The position numbers were made by a program, and so were the translations under genes. This document shows, in pieces, positions 8,768-17,754 of a stretch of DNA of 64,000 nt; within the stretch, counting starts at the first letter, position 1; each line of letters opens with the position of its first letter. Below the pieces are notes generated by a model that was given only the letters and a program-made list of their open reading frames with translations, ran no database searches and was not told the DNA's origin. Source of the stretch: Candidatus Zhuqueibacterota bacterium (GTDB lineage Bacteria > Zhuqueibacterota > Zhuqueibacteria > Residuimicrobiales > Oceaniaggregativiventaceae); NCBI GenBank assembly GCA_014728115.1, contig WJME01000218.1:57443-121442 (forward strand). The letters run 5' to 3'.

Positions 8768-10903
8768 TTAGAACCCCTTTTCAAGCTCGAGGCCGAGGAA
8801 AAAACTTTGGCCAGAGGCAGGTTCGAAAAAACGGTTGCCAAAGGCGTTTACGACCAGTGAGCCGATAATGTCCTGATCAAAAAGATTGTCTATTCCGCCA
8901 TAGAGTGTGAAAGGAATATCAAACAAAGAGGCAGAGCCTGAGATCTGTATAGACGTCCAATGCTGAGGATCACTGACAAAAAATTGTGGTGGAACTTGCG
9001 AACCCGGGGGCGGACCATTCCAATCGTTGCCGTACATTCTGTCTTGCCATTGCCAAAACCATTCCAGTTCAAAGCTGTCCTGTGACCAAGCAAAGCGACT
9101 TGAAAGTCTTTTTTGAGGTACGCCCGGTATCTGTGTATTTATAGACACAATTCCGCCTTTATCGGTCTGCAACTGATAATCTTGATAGACATATTGGCTA
9201 TATTCAGCGGTTTGTCTGAAAGAGATATTTGGAATCGGATGCCAGTCCCATTGCAGTTCGACTCCTGTATGGTTGGCTTGACCAGCATTGCGATAATAGA
9301 CAGCATCCAAAAATGGATCATCGATTTGATATGGCACCAGTAAATTATGAATGACATAACGAAAGCCAGTAGCCTGCAACAATGAATGCTGGGCTAATAA
9401 GAATCGCAACCCCAGTTCCATGCTTTGGATATGTTCGGAATCGAGATCGGGATTGAATCCTCCCCGTGCATCCGGCCGGTTGCTCAGTTCATTTGCGGTG
9501 GGTGATTGAAAGGATGAGCTCATATTGGCATACAAGACCATATAGGGTTTTATCTGTGCTGATGCAGCCAGAATCGGGCTCCATTCCGATAGTGACCGTT
9601 GTCCGGAATCGTCATAACCATCTACAAAATAGTGATCGTCGGCCTTGAATCGCAGGTGGTCATAACGAGCGCCAGCCAGCATTTGAACTTTTCCCCAGGT
9701 TCTCTGAGCCTGTATAAAGGGCGACCACGATACTACATTTTCGACCTGATCCAGCTGTCTTTCTCCCAATCGAATCGCCCCAAACCGTTTCGTGGGAGCT
9801 ATCTCAAGGTCAGGTATTCCCAAATTCGCAAACTCGGTTCTTACATCATCTTGAAGATCCATGTCAAAGCCAGCTGTGATACGGGTGGCAAAAAAATCTT
9901 GCAGAGTTAGCTTGCTTTGTACTCCGCCGGCTCTGCGATAGAGATCGATATAACGGCCGGGAATGGCGTTTTGCAAATCTCGACGGATTCCATAAAAGGT
10001 GATCCTGGATTCGAGGTTGTCTCTCTGCCAGTTCCATGTTAATCCTGCCTGGAATTGTCCGAGTGATTTACCTGCACCCTGTTGCTGGATATAACGTCTC
10101 GCCATCTGCGGATTTTCTTTAGCTTGTGCTTTATCCAAACTACTCGGACTGAGCAAATAGGGACTGGACACCCGTTGAACGCTGAGGGAAAGGTTATGTG
10201 TTTTAAAAGAATAGCTATATTTGAAATTCAACCATGATGTTTTACTTGCCGAGTGGTCCCTGAATCCATCTGATTGTCGTTGAATAAAATCCAGCCGATA
10301 AGCATGCCGATCAAGAGTACCTGAAACTGAAAGCTGCTGTTGCCATAGCCCATAGCTTCCCACCATCGACCGTGCCAATAGATGCAGTTTTTGTTGTTTA
10401 GGCGCCAGAGATGAAAACAAAATTACACCGCCGGCTGAATTTCCATAAAGCGAAGAACTGGGACCTTTGATGATTTCGATTTCATTAACAAGCGCGGGCA
10501 TCAGACTGTTAAGCTGTGTCTGGCCATCAGCAAAGGTCAAAGGAATATCATCCAGCATCACAACGAGTCCGCGAACACCAAATGCCGCTCTGCTGCCAAT
10601 TCCTCGAATCATGAGCCGGTCCCCCTGTCCCGGATTGCTGCGGTTCTGCAACTGAACAGCCGTCATGCCGGTAAAGGCTGCTAAAAGAGTATTGCGGGCC
10701 GGATCCAGGCTTTTTCCTGGTTTTTGTGCTGTCACATCGATAGAAAGCGGAGACGTCCAGATATCCATGGGTACGCGCGGAGCCTCGACAACTATCTTTG
10801 GGAGCATGTACCTTGGAATCGTGGACTCGGTTTTAATACTATCCTGGGCAAAAAGCTGCATATGGAATAGTGCAGATAATATAATGACAGTACTTTTAAG
10901 CAT
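8768..10903 (-). CDS. TonB-dependent outer-membrane receptor
   Basis: An outer-membrane receptor of 711 residues. A signal peptide (MLKSTVIILSALFHMQLFAQ) is followed by a possible TonB box (KIVVEAP). The plug domain contains LMIRGIGSRAAFGVRGLVVMLDDIP and IKGPSSSLYGNSAGGVI. The rest is a beta-barrel ending in an aromatic residue (LELEKGF), as barrel proteins do. It takes up a bulky ligand such as a siderophore, cobamide or oligosaccharide; nothing in the sequence fixes which. The longest frame begins with GTG at 10945, but ATG 10903 begins the signal peptide. It lies between the DUF2911 and CpeT-like genes on the same strand. Confidence 0.9.
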   Translation of the reverse strand: MLKSTVIILSALFHMQLFAQDSIKTESTIPRYMLPKIVVEAPRVPMDIWTSPLSIDVTAQKPGKSLDPARNTLLAAFTGMTAVQLQNRSNPGQGDRLMIRGIGSRAAFGVRGLVVMLDDIPLTFADGQTQLNSLMPALVNEIEIIKGPSSSLYGNSAGGVILFSSLAPKQQKLHLLARSMVGSYGLWQQQLSVSGTLDRHAYRLDFIQRQSDGFRDHSASKTSWLNFKYSYSFKTHNLSLSVQRVSSPYLLSPSSLDKAQAKENPQMARRYIQQQGAGKSLGQFQAGLTWNWQRDNLESRITFYGIRRDLQNAIPGRYIDLYRRAGGVQSKLTLQDFFATRITAGFDMDLQDDVRTEFANLGIPDLEIAPTKRFGAIRLGERQLDQVENVVSWSPFIQAQRTWGKVQMLAGARYDHLRFKADDHYFVDGYDDSGQRSLSEWSPILAASAQIKPYMVLYANMSSSFQSPTANELSNRPDARGGFNPDLDSEHIQSMELGLRFLLAQHSLLQATGFRYVIHNLLVPYQIDDPFLDAVYYRNAGQANHTGVELQWDWHPIPNISFRQTAEYSQYVYQDYQLQTDKGGIVSINTQIPGVPQKRLSSRFAWSQDSFELEWFWQWQDRMYGNDWNGPPPGSQVPPQFFVSDPQHWTSIQISGSASLFDIPFTLYGGIDNLFDQDIIGSLVVNAFGNRFFEPASGQSFFLGLELEKGF

Positions 10904-10985
10904 GAATATTCTTGTATGGATTTTGTTTAAAGGACATTCTAACACCCAATGCTGTTGAAAGTTAAAATGTCCTCAGTTTCAGGGA

Positions 10986-11522
10986 TTATTTTTCAGCAAT
11001 TTCTATGGCAAGCGCGATTTTTTCCCATTTCATCACCAGATGAGCCGAGTTTTCGGTCAGATGGGTAAACTGATAGTGCAGTCTTTCCGTATGATCCGAT
11101 TCCTGGGGTCGAACTTTGATGCGCAATGCATCTTTGGATTCATCATAATTATAGGCACCCCATTGATCGGCAACCGTGTTAAAAATAGCCGTCCATTCAC
11201 CAGTCTTGCTTGGAATGAGAAAAAAGCTATAGGCCCCACCTGAAAGGGGTTTTCCCTGGACGGTAACATCGTTGCTGAATTCTATTTTGGTGGCATTGTT
11301 GGCACCTGCACGCCAAACTTTATCATAAGGAACCAATTCCCCCCAAATCGTACGTTCCTTTACAGCTGGTCGGTGATAGGTCACTGTGATGTCAGTCACG
11401 CCAATAGTCTGCATGACCTCGGCCTTTGGACTTGCCATCGGCTTGCGCTCCTTATCCTGTCCAAAAGAGACTGTTGTTAAAGATACAATAAAGAGTAAAA
11501 CAAGTCTTGAGATATTTTTCAT
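10986..11522 (-). CDS. Exported DUF2911 domain protein
   Basis: A 178-residue protein with a signal peptide (ending VSFGQ) and a single DUF2911 domain. Recognisable family segments are SPKAEVMQTIGVTDITVTYHRP, the core VKERTIWGELVPYDKVWRAGAN, NATKIEFS and a GGAYSFFLIP strand. The domain is common in Bacteroidota and relatives and has no assigned function. GGAGGATAATATG gives a clear start. The TonB receptor follows 82 bases downstream on the same strand, so the two may share a transcript. Confidence 0.85.
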   Translation of the reverse strand: MKNISRLVLLFIVSLTTVSFGQDKERKPMASPKAEVMQTIGVTDITVTYHRPAVKERTIWGELVPYDKVWRAGANNATKIEFSNDVTVQGKPLSGGAYSFFLIPSKTGEWTAIFNTVADQWGAYNYDESKDALRIKVRPQESDHTERLHYQFTHLTENSAHLVMKWEKIALAIEIAEK

Positions 11523-11766
11523 ATTATCCTCCGTTTAAATTAGGCATGAACGCTAACACCAAATAGAACCGTTTTATTCAAATTATTGCGAGTGATTTGC
11601 CTTTTCGACGACCTGGACGAACGAGACTCGACCATATTGTCGAATTTTAGCTGATGTTTACGGCTGTTGTTTTTTAAATTCTTGTTTAAAATGAATTTAT
11701 GGGGTTGAGTGGTTTTGGCACAGGGCTTGCTATAGGAATCAATGAAAAGTATATCAAGGAGGAGTT

Positions 11767-12537
11767 ATGAACCGGAATTTTTATATAATCATTACACTTT
11801 TTGTTCTCTTTGGCCTGGTTACCACCCCCATGGCCCAGGATTCAGACTCGCAACATGGCCCTCGTTTCATCGACGAAGATGGGGATGGATATAATGATAA
11901 TGCTCCTGACGCTGACGGGGATGGGATCCCTAATGGGCAGGATCCTGATTATGTTCGGCCGGATGGAGCACAAAAAGGAAGAGCGGGGCAGAGGACACCC
12001 GGGTTCATCGATGAAAATGGCGATGGTTACAACGACAATGCACCTGATGAGGATGGTGATGGTATTCCCAATGGACAGGATGAAGATTTTGTAAAGCCAG
12101 ATGGTACACCCGCAGGCTGGGCCTTTGGGCGCCATGGGGGAATGCGTGGATTCATCGACGAAAATGGAGATGGCATCAATGATATGGCTCAGGACGATGA
12201 TGGTGATGGTATTCCCAATGGCGGTGACCCAGATTATGTCAGGCCTGACGGGACACGACCGGGAATGCGTGCTGGACGCCATGGCGGGATGAAACCCGGC
12301 TTTATAGATCAGGATGGAGACGGATTCAATGATCATGCACCCGACTTTGATGGTGATGGTATCCCCAATGGTCAAGATCCGGATTGGTCCGGACCCCGTG
12401 ATGGAACCAAACCCGGACCTGGATTCATGGGGCGGGGCATGAAAGGAAGCCGAGGTAAGGGAGGAAATATGGGTAATCGTCCCGGCGGTGGCAGAGGAAC
12501 AGGTGGTAATTCACCCGGGCAAAATTCTCCCAATTAA
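11767..12537 (+). CDS. Secreted Asp-rich calcium-loop repeat protein
   Basis: A 256-residue secreted protein: signal peptide (about 1-23), then four near-identical repeats at about 34-67, 80-113, 129-162 and 179-212. Each repeat has the form FIDE-D/N-GDG-Y-ND followed by DGDGIPNG-QDPD and then RPDG. Each thus carries two DxDxDG-type loops, as in thrombospondin type-3 or EF-hand-like calcium sites, giving about eight predicted Ca2+ sites. The last 45 residues are rich in Gly, Arg and Asn (GRGMKGSRGKGG). A strong AAGGAGG precedes the ATG. Linkers between repeats contain AGRHGGM-like segments. The role is unknown; adhesion, matrix or metal binding are possible. Confidence 0.8.
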   Translation: MNRNFYIIITLFVLFGLVTTPMAQDSDSQHGPRFIDEDGDGYNDNAPDADGDGIPNGQDPDYVRPDGAQKGRAGQRTPGFIDENGDGYNDNAPDEDGDGIPNGQDEDFVKPDGTPAGWAFGRHGGMRGFIDENGDGINDMAQDDDGDGIPNGGDPDYVRPDGTRPGMRAGRHGGMKPGFIDQDGDGFNDHAPDFDGDGIPNGQDPDWSGPRDGTKPGPGFMGRGMKGSRGKGGNMGNRPGGGRGTGGNSPGQNSPN

Positions 12538-12565
12538 CCCACATACATTCTTTTACAGTGGTTCT

Positions 12566-12614
12566 TTCCGGGCTCACGGGTCAATAAAAAAATGGCCAGA
12601 GCCCGGAATTTTTT
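12566..12614 (+). terminator. Rho-independent terminator of the repeat-protein gene
   Basis: A 10-base stem TTCCGGGCTC (12566-12575) pairs with GAGCCCGGAA (12599-12608) across a 23-base loop and is followed by a run of T. The loop is longer than usual. Confidence 0.6.
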
Positions 12615-12689
12615 GGGATTTTCGGTTTGTCAAGTCAGGTTTTTTCTTAAAGCAATTTTTTTTTTATTTTCTGCTTGCATCCTCGTCTG

Positions 12690-12707
12690 TAAAAAGTTAA
12701 CTTTTTA
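12690..12707. repeat. 18-base perfect palindrome
   Basis: TAAAAAGTTAACTTTTTA is a perfect palindrome 149 bases upstream of the kinase-like gene's start. It could be an operator or simply AT-rich symmetry; no second copy was noticed in the window. Confidence 0.4.
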
Positions 12708-12855
12708 TTAGAGCGAGTTCTTTGCCGATCTATCACGTCCAGTACGACGCCTTCCTGTTCGATCAAACAAGCGCTTTAATACTATCCTTGCTCGCCTGTT
12801 TTACAGGATACTCGATGAAAACATCATTTTTTTGCATTTAACAGCGGAGGGGTCT

Positions 12856-13608
12856 ATGGCCTATCTCAAGGAGGATCATATCAAATGGCATCGTTTGGTC
12901 GCCAGCCAGGTTACACTTTATGAAATCCGCAAACGTGCTCCAAAACATAACCATGTAAAAGGGCCCTGGTCCAAAGCGATCATCAGTATCTCTCGTTCAC
13001 ATCTCGCAGGCGGTGATAAAGTTGCGGATATTTTGAGTCAACGACTGGAATGGCCGGTTTACGATAAGGAGCTGGTGGAAAGCATCGCAAAGGAGGCCAA
13101 GGTCAGAAAGAGAGTGGTCGAATGGTTCGATGAGAGGCGCCAAAGTGAGGTTCAGTCATTTGTTCGAACCCTTTTGGATACCCGTATGTTAAACATGGAC
13201 CGATATTTCAAGCATTTACTCGGTGTCCTTTTAGCGATCATGAATCAGGGCGAAGCCATAATTGTCGGTAGAGGGTCACAATTTTTGCTGAATCCTCAGC
13301 AAGGCATAAGAGTATGGATTACTGCCCCTTTCAAGTGGCGTTGTGAGCGGCTTTTGGATGAACGGGCTTTGACACACAAGGAAGCGAGAAGAATTCTTGC
13401 CCATGTGGATGATCAACGCAAGGCATATGCGCTGAGATATTTTCACAGAGATTTATCAGACCCTTCGGCTTATGATCTCGTGCTCAACATGCAGCAATGG
13501 ACACCTGATCAGGCAGCCGATTTGATTTTATTGGCTATGGAGAGTCGACTAGGTGCACGTGTGCAGCCTGCAGCCGTGACTCAGGAGCATAAAGTTTCTG
13601 TAAACTAG
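12856..13608 (+). CDS. Cytidylate kinase-like family protein
   Basis: A 250-residue protein with the fold marks of the cytidylate-kinase-like family (PF13189). AIISISRSHLAGGDKVADIL (about 42-61) replaces the classic P-loop with a Gly-Gly-Asp-Lys variant, followed by LEWPVYDKELVESIA. EAIIVGRGSQFLL (about 138-150) and VWITAPFKWRCERL resemble the NMP-kinase core and lid. True CMP kinase activity is not proven for this family. The start is chosen at ATG 12856, which has GCGGAGGGG just upstream; an earlier in-frame ATG at 12832 has none. It stands alone between a palindrome-bearing gap and a convergent gene. Confidence 0.75.
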   Translation: MAYLKEDHIKWHRLVASQVTLYEIRKRAPKHNHVKGPWSKAIISISRSHLAGGDKVADILSQRLEWPVYDKELVESIAKEAKVRKRVVEWFDERRQSEVQSFVRTLLDTRMLNMDRYFKHLLGVLLAIMNQGEAIIVGRGSQFLLNPQQGIRVWITAPFKWRCERLLDERALTHKEARRILAHVDDQRKAYALRYFHRDLSDPSAYDLVLNMQQWTPDQAADLILLAMESRLGARVQPAAVTQEHKVSVN

Positions 13609-13616
13609 GGGTGCTT

Positions 13617-13647
13617 GCCAGTTCCCAGAGTATTTTGGGGAACTGGC
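13617..13647. terminator. Hairpin between convergent genes
   Basis: A perfect 10-base stem GCCAGTTCCC (13617-13626) and GGGAACTGGC (13638-13647) with an 11-base loop sits between stops at 13608 (+) and 13666 (-). No T-run follows on either strand, so termination would be weak or need a factor. Confidence 0.45.
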
Positions 13648-13665
13648 CCATATTAAAGAGACACC

Positions 13666-14616
13666 TTATGCTCGCCAGGGTCGCTTGCGGGCGAGCGATG
13701 AGTTCAAGATTGTTTCGGCCAGTGACGCATCCTCCCGAATCTGAAAATCAAACATGCCGACACAGATAAAATCTGCTCCGTTTTCAAAAGCATAGTGAAA
13801 TCCTTCCTGTGGATGAATCGCACCTGCTCCGAGTACCTTGTAAGCAATCCAGGGCTTGGTCACATTCGCCATAAATTCGATGGTCTTTTCTGGTGTCTCT
13901 GCCCAAACGCTGTCATGACGCGGGGTGGGGCCGGCAGACCAATAGTTCTTTGCATTCAATGTTTTCATATAAAAATCAACCTCAATGCCTTCCTTTTCCA
14001 CAAACATAGGTACCTCAATCTGGTGACCCGCAATACCTGCGATCACTCCATGGTCTTTGATCAATTGTACTGCTTTGGCCAGCATATCTTGTTGCGGGGT
14101 TCCGAGCAAAGATTCTGCCACACCACCGTGTAGATAGCAGGCATATGCACCATTATTGATAGCCCGTAAAATGTCTGATTTCCAATCAGAACTCGGTAAT
14201 TTGCATTGTGCGATCCACTGTATTTTCCCATTGTTTTGATGCCAATATTTATTCAGGATGCGGAGGGTGTCATTGTCCAGCCGTAAAATTGCCGTGTTGA
14301 TGCCATAGTCTTCGCAAAGTGCAAGGGTTTCCATTACTTTTTCGTCGGTGAAATAGTGCTTGAGCAAAGGTGAGACATAAATCAGATCACGGCTGTGTGC
14401 AAATCCACTGATGAGATTGCCCCCGCAAATCAAACGGGAAATATTTAAATCTTTTAGCTTGCCGTTAGGCATTTTTATGTTTTTTTGATCTTGTTGAACA
14501 GTCGTAACAGATTTTGGTTGGGCCAACAGGGCTTTTTCTTCGAATTTAAAAGCCATTCCTGCTGCTACAGAAGCTGATACGGATTTCAGAAAGGTTCTGC
14601 GATTTTGTTTTAACAT
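13666..14616 (-). CDS. Tat-exported aldo/keto reductase-like TIM-barrel protein
   Basis: A 316-residue protein that begins with a twin-arginine signal (NRRTFLKSVSASVAAGMAF). The body looks like a TIM barrel: ISRLICGGNLISGF, then EDYGINTAILRL, AINNGAYACYLHGG, WIAYKVLGAGAIHP and FENGADFICVGMFDFQI near the end. These strands resemble aldo/keto reductase-related proteins found in Planctomycetota and FCB genomes. The catalytic Tyr-Lys-His set of classic reductases cannot be assigned by eye. GAGGAGGCCC precedes the ATG. It is a single gene facing the kinase-like gene. Substrate and cofactor are unknown. Confidence 0.6.
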   Translation of the reverse strand: MLKQNRRTFLKSVSASVAAGMAFKFEEKALLAQPKSVTTVQQDQKNIKMPNGKLKDLNISRLICGGNLISGFAHSRDLIYVSPLLKHYFTDEKVMETLALCEDYGINTAILRLDNDTLRILNKYWHQNNGKIQWIAQCKLPSSDWKSDILRAINNGAYACYLHGGVAESLLGTPQQDMLAKAVQLIKDHGVIAGIAGHQIEVPMFVEKEGIEVDFYMKTLNAKNYWSAGPTPRHDSVWAETPEKTIEFMANVTKPWIAYKVLGAGAIHPQEGFHYAFENGADFICVGMFDFQIREDASLAETILNSSLARKRPWRA

Positions 14617-14750
14617 AAGGGCCTCCTCTCTTTCTGTTTACCATAATATGCCCATGTTTTAGTATTTAGGCAAGAAGAATTTGGTAATAAATGGAAATGG
14701 ATTTTAGGTGAGGGGTGAATGGGCGGTAAAGAAGGAAAGTGAGATAAATA

Positions 14751-14784
14751 AAGCCCCCATAGATCATTGATATCATGGGGGCTT
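14751..14784 (-). terminator. Rho-independent terminator of the beta-barrel gene
   Basis: The stem AAGCCCCCAT (14751-14760) pairs with ATGGGGGCTT (14775-14784). Read on the minus strand it lies 11 bases after the barrel gene's stop and runs into a T-rich stretch. Confidence 0.75.
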
Positions 14785-14794
14785 GGCAAGTTTA

Positions 14795-15367
14795 CTAGAG
14801 TTTAAAATTGTACCCCACCAAAATCGCCCAGGCATTCATGCCAATGCTTTCACCTTCCATTTCTCTGCTAACGATGTGATAGTTGAATTCTGCTGACAAG
14901 GCACGTGTCAGATGGGCGCCTATACCGAAATTAAATCCCAATGCTGCATCGATGCTCACTGATTCATCGATGTTGAACAATTCATCGTCGGATTCTACTT
15001 TCGCATCTCCGAAATAGTATCCCAGTCCAGCTTTTACAAAGGGTTTAAAGTTTGCGGCGGGAATGAGGTATTTCCCATATATTCCGAATACATTCTGGTT
15101 AAAGCTGGTTTCCATGGTTACGTCAAAAAGGGTCATTTCATAGGTATAGCCTCCGAGAGCGGATTGGAATTCTGCTCCAACTTCAATTTGAGGGCTGGCC
15201 ATATACCCGGCGCGTACACCGCCTGCGAGTGTGCCAGCAGCTTCTTCCTGATCTTCGAAGGCGCTCATGGTATAACCGGCTAAAACCGTAACTGTGGTTT
15301 TATTTTGGGCAAAGAGTGCACCGCAAAGGACCAAAAGCAGCGTGACTATCAGACTGTGTGTTTTCAT
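14795..15367 (-). CDS. Outer-membrane beta-barrel protein
   Basis: A 190-residue protein with a signal peptide (ending ALFAQ) and a small beta-barrel of the OmpA-transmembrane/PF13505 type: alternating strands such as TVTVLAGYTMSAF, GGVRAGYMASPQIEVGAEF, FKPFVKAGLGYYFGDA and LTRALSAEFNYHIV, ending in VGYNFKL. Such barrels are porin-like or structural; no specific role can be given. A clear AAGGAG lies upstream of the ATG and a terminator follows the stop, so it is probably monocistronic. Confidence 0.8.
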   Translation of the reverse strand: MKTHSLIVTLLLVLCGALFAQNKTTVTVLAGYTMSAFEDQEEAAGTLAGGVRAGYMASPQIEVGAEFQSALGGYTYEMTLFDVTMETSFNQNVFGIYGKYLIPAANFKPFVKAGLGYYFGDAKVESDDELFNIDESVSIDAALGFNFGIGAHLTRALSAEFNYHIVSREMEGESIGMNAWAILVGYNFKL

Positions 15368-15463
15368 CGTTTTCTCCTTAGACTATAGTTTGGGTGCGTT
15401 ACAATTCAATTTACTTGCCCAGATAACACCGGTTTTCAATGGAATATTTCCGTCTTTAATTTA

Positions 15464-17611
15464 TCAATAATCGGACTCTTTGCGCCATTCGTCTGTTTTG
15501 CGTTTTGGCTGTTCTCTGGAAATTTTGGTCATTAACTCTTTTAAGGAATCGGCCATTCCGCTTAAATCCAGACTGTTTTCCAGCCAAAATAAATAGTCAT
15601 AATTTGCAGAGAGTTCAGCCAAGTGTACATGTTTAGGGGGAACAAAATAGGACATTGCTCTGCCCAGATCCCGACGGTCTTTTGGATATCGGGTCTGTTC
15701 CCACGCCATAATGAGTTGTTCTCTTGTTTGTTGTTGCTGATCGAGCAGAGCTTGCAAGCGATTTAGTGCGGTCTTGAGATGATCCAGGCTTTTATCATAC
15801 TCAGCACTATCTGCACATGCACTTGCTCGGCTAAAATCGAGGGCAAGATTGTATCGGGTGCGCAATAATTCTGCATTGTATCTTAGTAATTGCACGATTG
15901 AATTCAAGACGTCAAGATTTACCTTCTGTTTGGGATTGTTTTTTAGATTCAGCTGTATAATTTCTTGTGCATTTTTGTAAAGCAAATCGAGTCTGTTCGC
16001 TTCTCTCATAACATTATAGGCGCCATTGCTGCCATCCAGGTAAGGAGACCAATCCGAGTTGTAATGAATTTGTTCATCAGGCAATTGCGGAAATTCGATG
16101 GGCCGATTGAGACGGCTGCGCTCCCAGACATGTGCACCTCGGCTATTTTGCCAGAATTCACCAGCCTGAGCAAGAATATTGTAAACCGTGGAGAGGTTTT
16201 GTGAACCGGGTCCGTAGAACAATTTTGTGAATTTCGCTCTGAATTCATCCATACCCGGTGTGTCTCCGCTCCACGAATATTCGGCAGATGCGATAAAGCC
16301 TTGCCAAAACGTTTCCATATGCAAACCCGCATCATCCCAGGCTGTGCACAGCGATCCCATCGCTCCCTGATCTCTGCCCGATGGGATAAAGTAGGCAATG
16401 TTATAGAGTCGCTTTTCATAGTCGGGAAACAGCGGAACCGTACATTGGGTCGCCGGAGCAACCATACAGCGGTATCCCATTTCAAAAAGAGTGGTATTTT
16501 CTACACGTGGAGAGAGATAGTTCCAGCGCATATACACAATGTTTTTAGGCAGTTGTGCCATATGCTCCGGGCGAAATTGCAGAACCATATCGTCCCAGAT
16601 GATAGGTGTCAAGCCTTTATCGGAAATGTATTCAGCTGCTTTTTTAAGCCATATCAGATAAATGCCTTCCCGCCCGATTTTTTCTGCACGTTTCGCACAA
16701 TCAGGACAAAGAGCGAGGTCATAGGATTCATCGCCTCCGATATGAAAATAGGTTTCTGTCCCTGTGGCCTTTATGGCTTCATCATAAAGATCGAATAATA
16801 CCTTAAAACTCTCTTGCTCGAGTGGACAAAATTGCCACGTGCTTTCTGGGAGTTCCCGTAAATGCTTGTATTCCGGGTGTTTGAGGATATAACGGGCATG
16901 GCCCAGCCCCTGAACCAGCGGTATAAATTCTATATAGTGTTCTTGGGCCAGGTCAGCCAATTGTCGTAACTGCTGTTTGGTAAATGCTCCGGGTGCACTT
17001 ATTCTTGGATGTGATGCAAAAGCCAACTTGTCTTCGATTTCAAAGACAATGGCATTTATTTTATAATATGCAAGTCTTGGAATAATATCCTGATAATAAT
17101 CGTAGCGATCCTGATGGTGCTTTGTATCAAAGTGTACAGCTCGCCATCCCAGATCTGGCCAGTCTGTTATAATGCCGGTATAAAGGGTCCCATCGGATTG
17201 AATCAATTGCAAAAATGTTTGAGCACCATAAAACAAACCTGCATCTGAAACCGCCTGAATGACTGCCTTTTTTTCCTGAATATTGATTCGATATCCCTCT
17301 TTTTGCTGTTGTTCATTAAAATTCAACTCGTTAGCATCGACCTTGACGAGTTCTATTTCCCTGAGCCCGTCTTTTTTTTCTGAGAGATGAATATTCAGTT
17401 CAAGGACTTTTTTAATGATGGGATCGATGTCGAGTGCGAATTCAATTTTTATAGATTGTGCGATATGGGTTTTTGTGTCAAAAGTGATCTCTTTGGGTTC
17501 CGGGATCAGCGGAACGCCGTGTTTGAAAAAACTCCCTGGTTGTTTTATTGTTTGTGAAATCAACGACGATGCCATTGCCAAAAGAATGATCTGAATGAGA
17601 AAGCGTTTCAT
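15464..17611 (-). CDS. Secreted glycoside hydrolase family 20 (beta-N-acetylhexosaminidase-like)
   Basis: A 715-residue exported enzyme. After a signal peptide (about 1-19) comes an N-terminal GH20b-like domain (PLIPEPKEITF, then YRINIQEKKAVIQAVSDAGLFYGAQTF), and from about residue 150 the TIM barrel. ETYFHIGGDESYDLALCPDC contains the catalytic Asp-Glu pair D294-E295 of the HIGGDE motif, used in substrate-assisted cleavage of beta-linked GlcNAc or GalNAc. GWRAVHFDTKHHQDRYDYYQ marks the barrel start. The C-terminal 200 residues are helical. AAAGGAG precedes the ATG. It releases terminal HexNAc from glycans such as chitin or peptidoglycan fragments outside the cytoplasm. Confidence 0.87.
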   Translation of the reverse strand: MKRFLIQIILLAMASSLISQTIKQPGSFFKHGVPLIPEPKEITFDTKTHIAQSIKIEFALDIDPIIKKVLELNIHLSEKKDGLREIELVKVDANELNFNEQQQKEGYRINIQEKKAVIQAVSDAGLFYGAQTFLQLIQSDGTLYTGIITDWPDLGWRAVHFDTKHHQDRYDYYQDIIPRLAYYKINAIVFEIEDKLAFASHPRISAPGAFTKQQLRQLADLAQEHYIEFIPLVQGLGHARYILKHPEYKHLRELPESTWQFCPLEQESFKVLFDLYDEAIKATGTETYFHIGGDESYDLALCPDCAKRAEKIGREGIYLIWLKKAAEYISDKGLTPIIWDDMVLQFRPEHMAQLPKNIVYMRWNYLSPRVENTTLFEMGYRCMVAPATQCTVPLFPDYEKRLYNIAYFIPSGRDQGAMGSLCTAWDDAGLHMETFWQGFIASAEYSWSGDTPGMDEFRAKFTKLFYGPGSQNLSTVYNILAQAGEFWQNSRGAHVWERSRLNRPIEFPQLPDEQIHYNSDWSPYLDGSNGAYNVMREANRLDLLYKNAQEIIQLNLKNNPKQKVNLDVLNSIVQLLRYNAELLRTRYNLALDFSRASACADSAEYDKSLDHLKTALNRLQALLDQQQQTREQLIMAWEQTRYPKDRRDLGRAMSYFVPPKHVHLAELSANYDYLFWLENSLDLSGMADSLKELMTKISREQPKRKTDEWRKESDY

Positions 17612-17754
17612 ATTGAACTCCTTTTATTTGAATGGTTAAAAATGCAAAAATTGTTGAGAAAATGCAACGTCTTTTCATGGCAATTGCACTTGGATTTAGT
17701 CCGGATTTATGCTATTATATACTAGTAAATGAATCTAAACTATTTGGGGTGATC

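Larger units (their letters stand above)
12538..12855. other. Intergenic region with terminator and palindromes
   Basis: 318 bases without a gene. It holds the terminator of the repeat protein (12566-12614), an 18-base palindrome centred on GTTAAC (12690-12707), and a small hairpin CCTGT-TTT-ACAGG (12795-12807). The latter two lie upstream of the kinase-like gene and could be regulatory. Confidence 0.5.

Noticed and set aside
11842..12375. A long open frame antisense to the calcium-loop repeats.
   Set aside because: It is produced by the repetitive GAT/GGT codons of the sense gene; its product is a repetitive mirror with no start signal.
16006..16485. A 159-codon frame on the same strand inside the GH20 gene.
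   Set aside because: It lies in another frame of a well-supported enzyme gene and has no recognisable domain.
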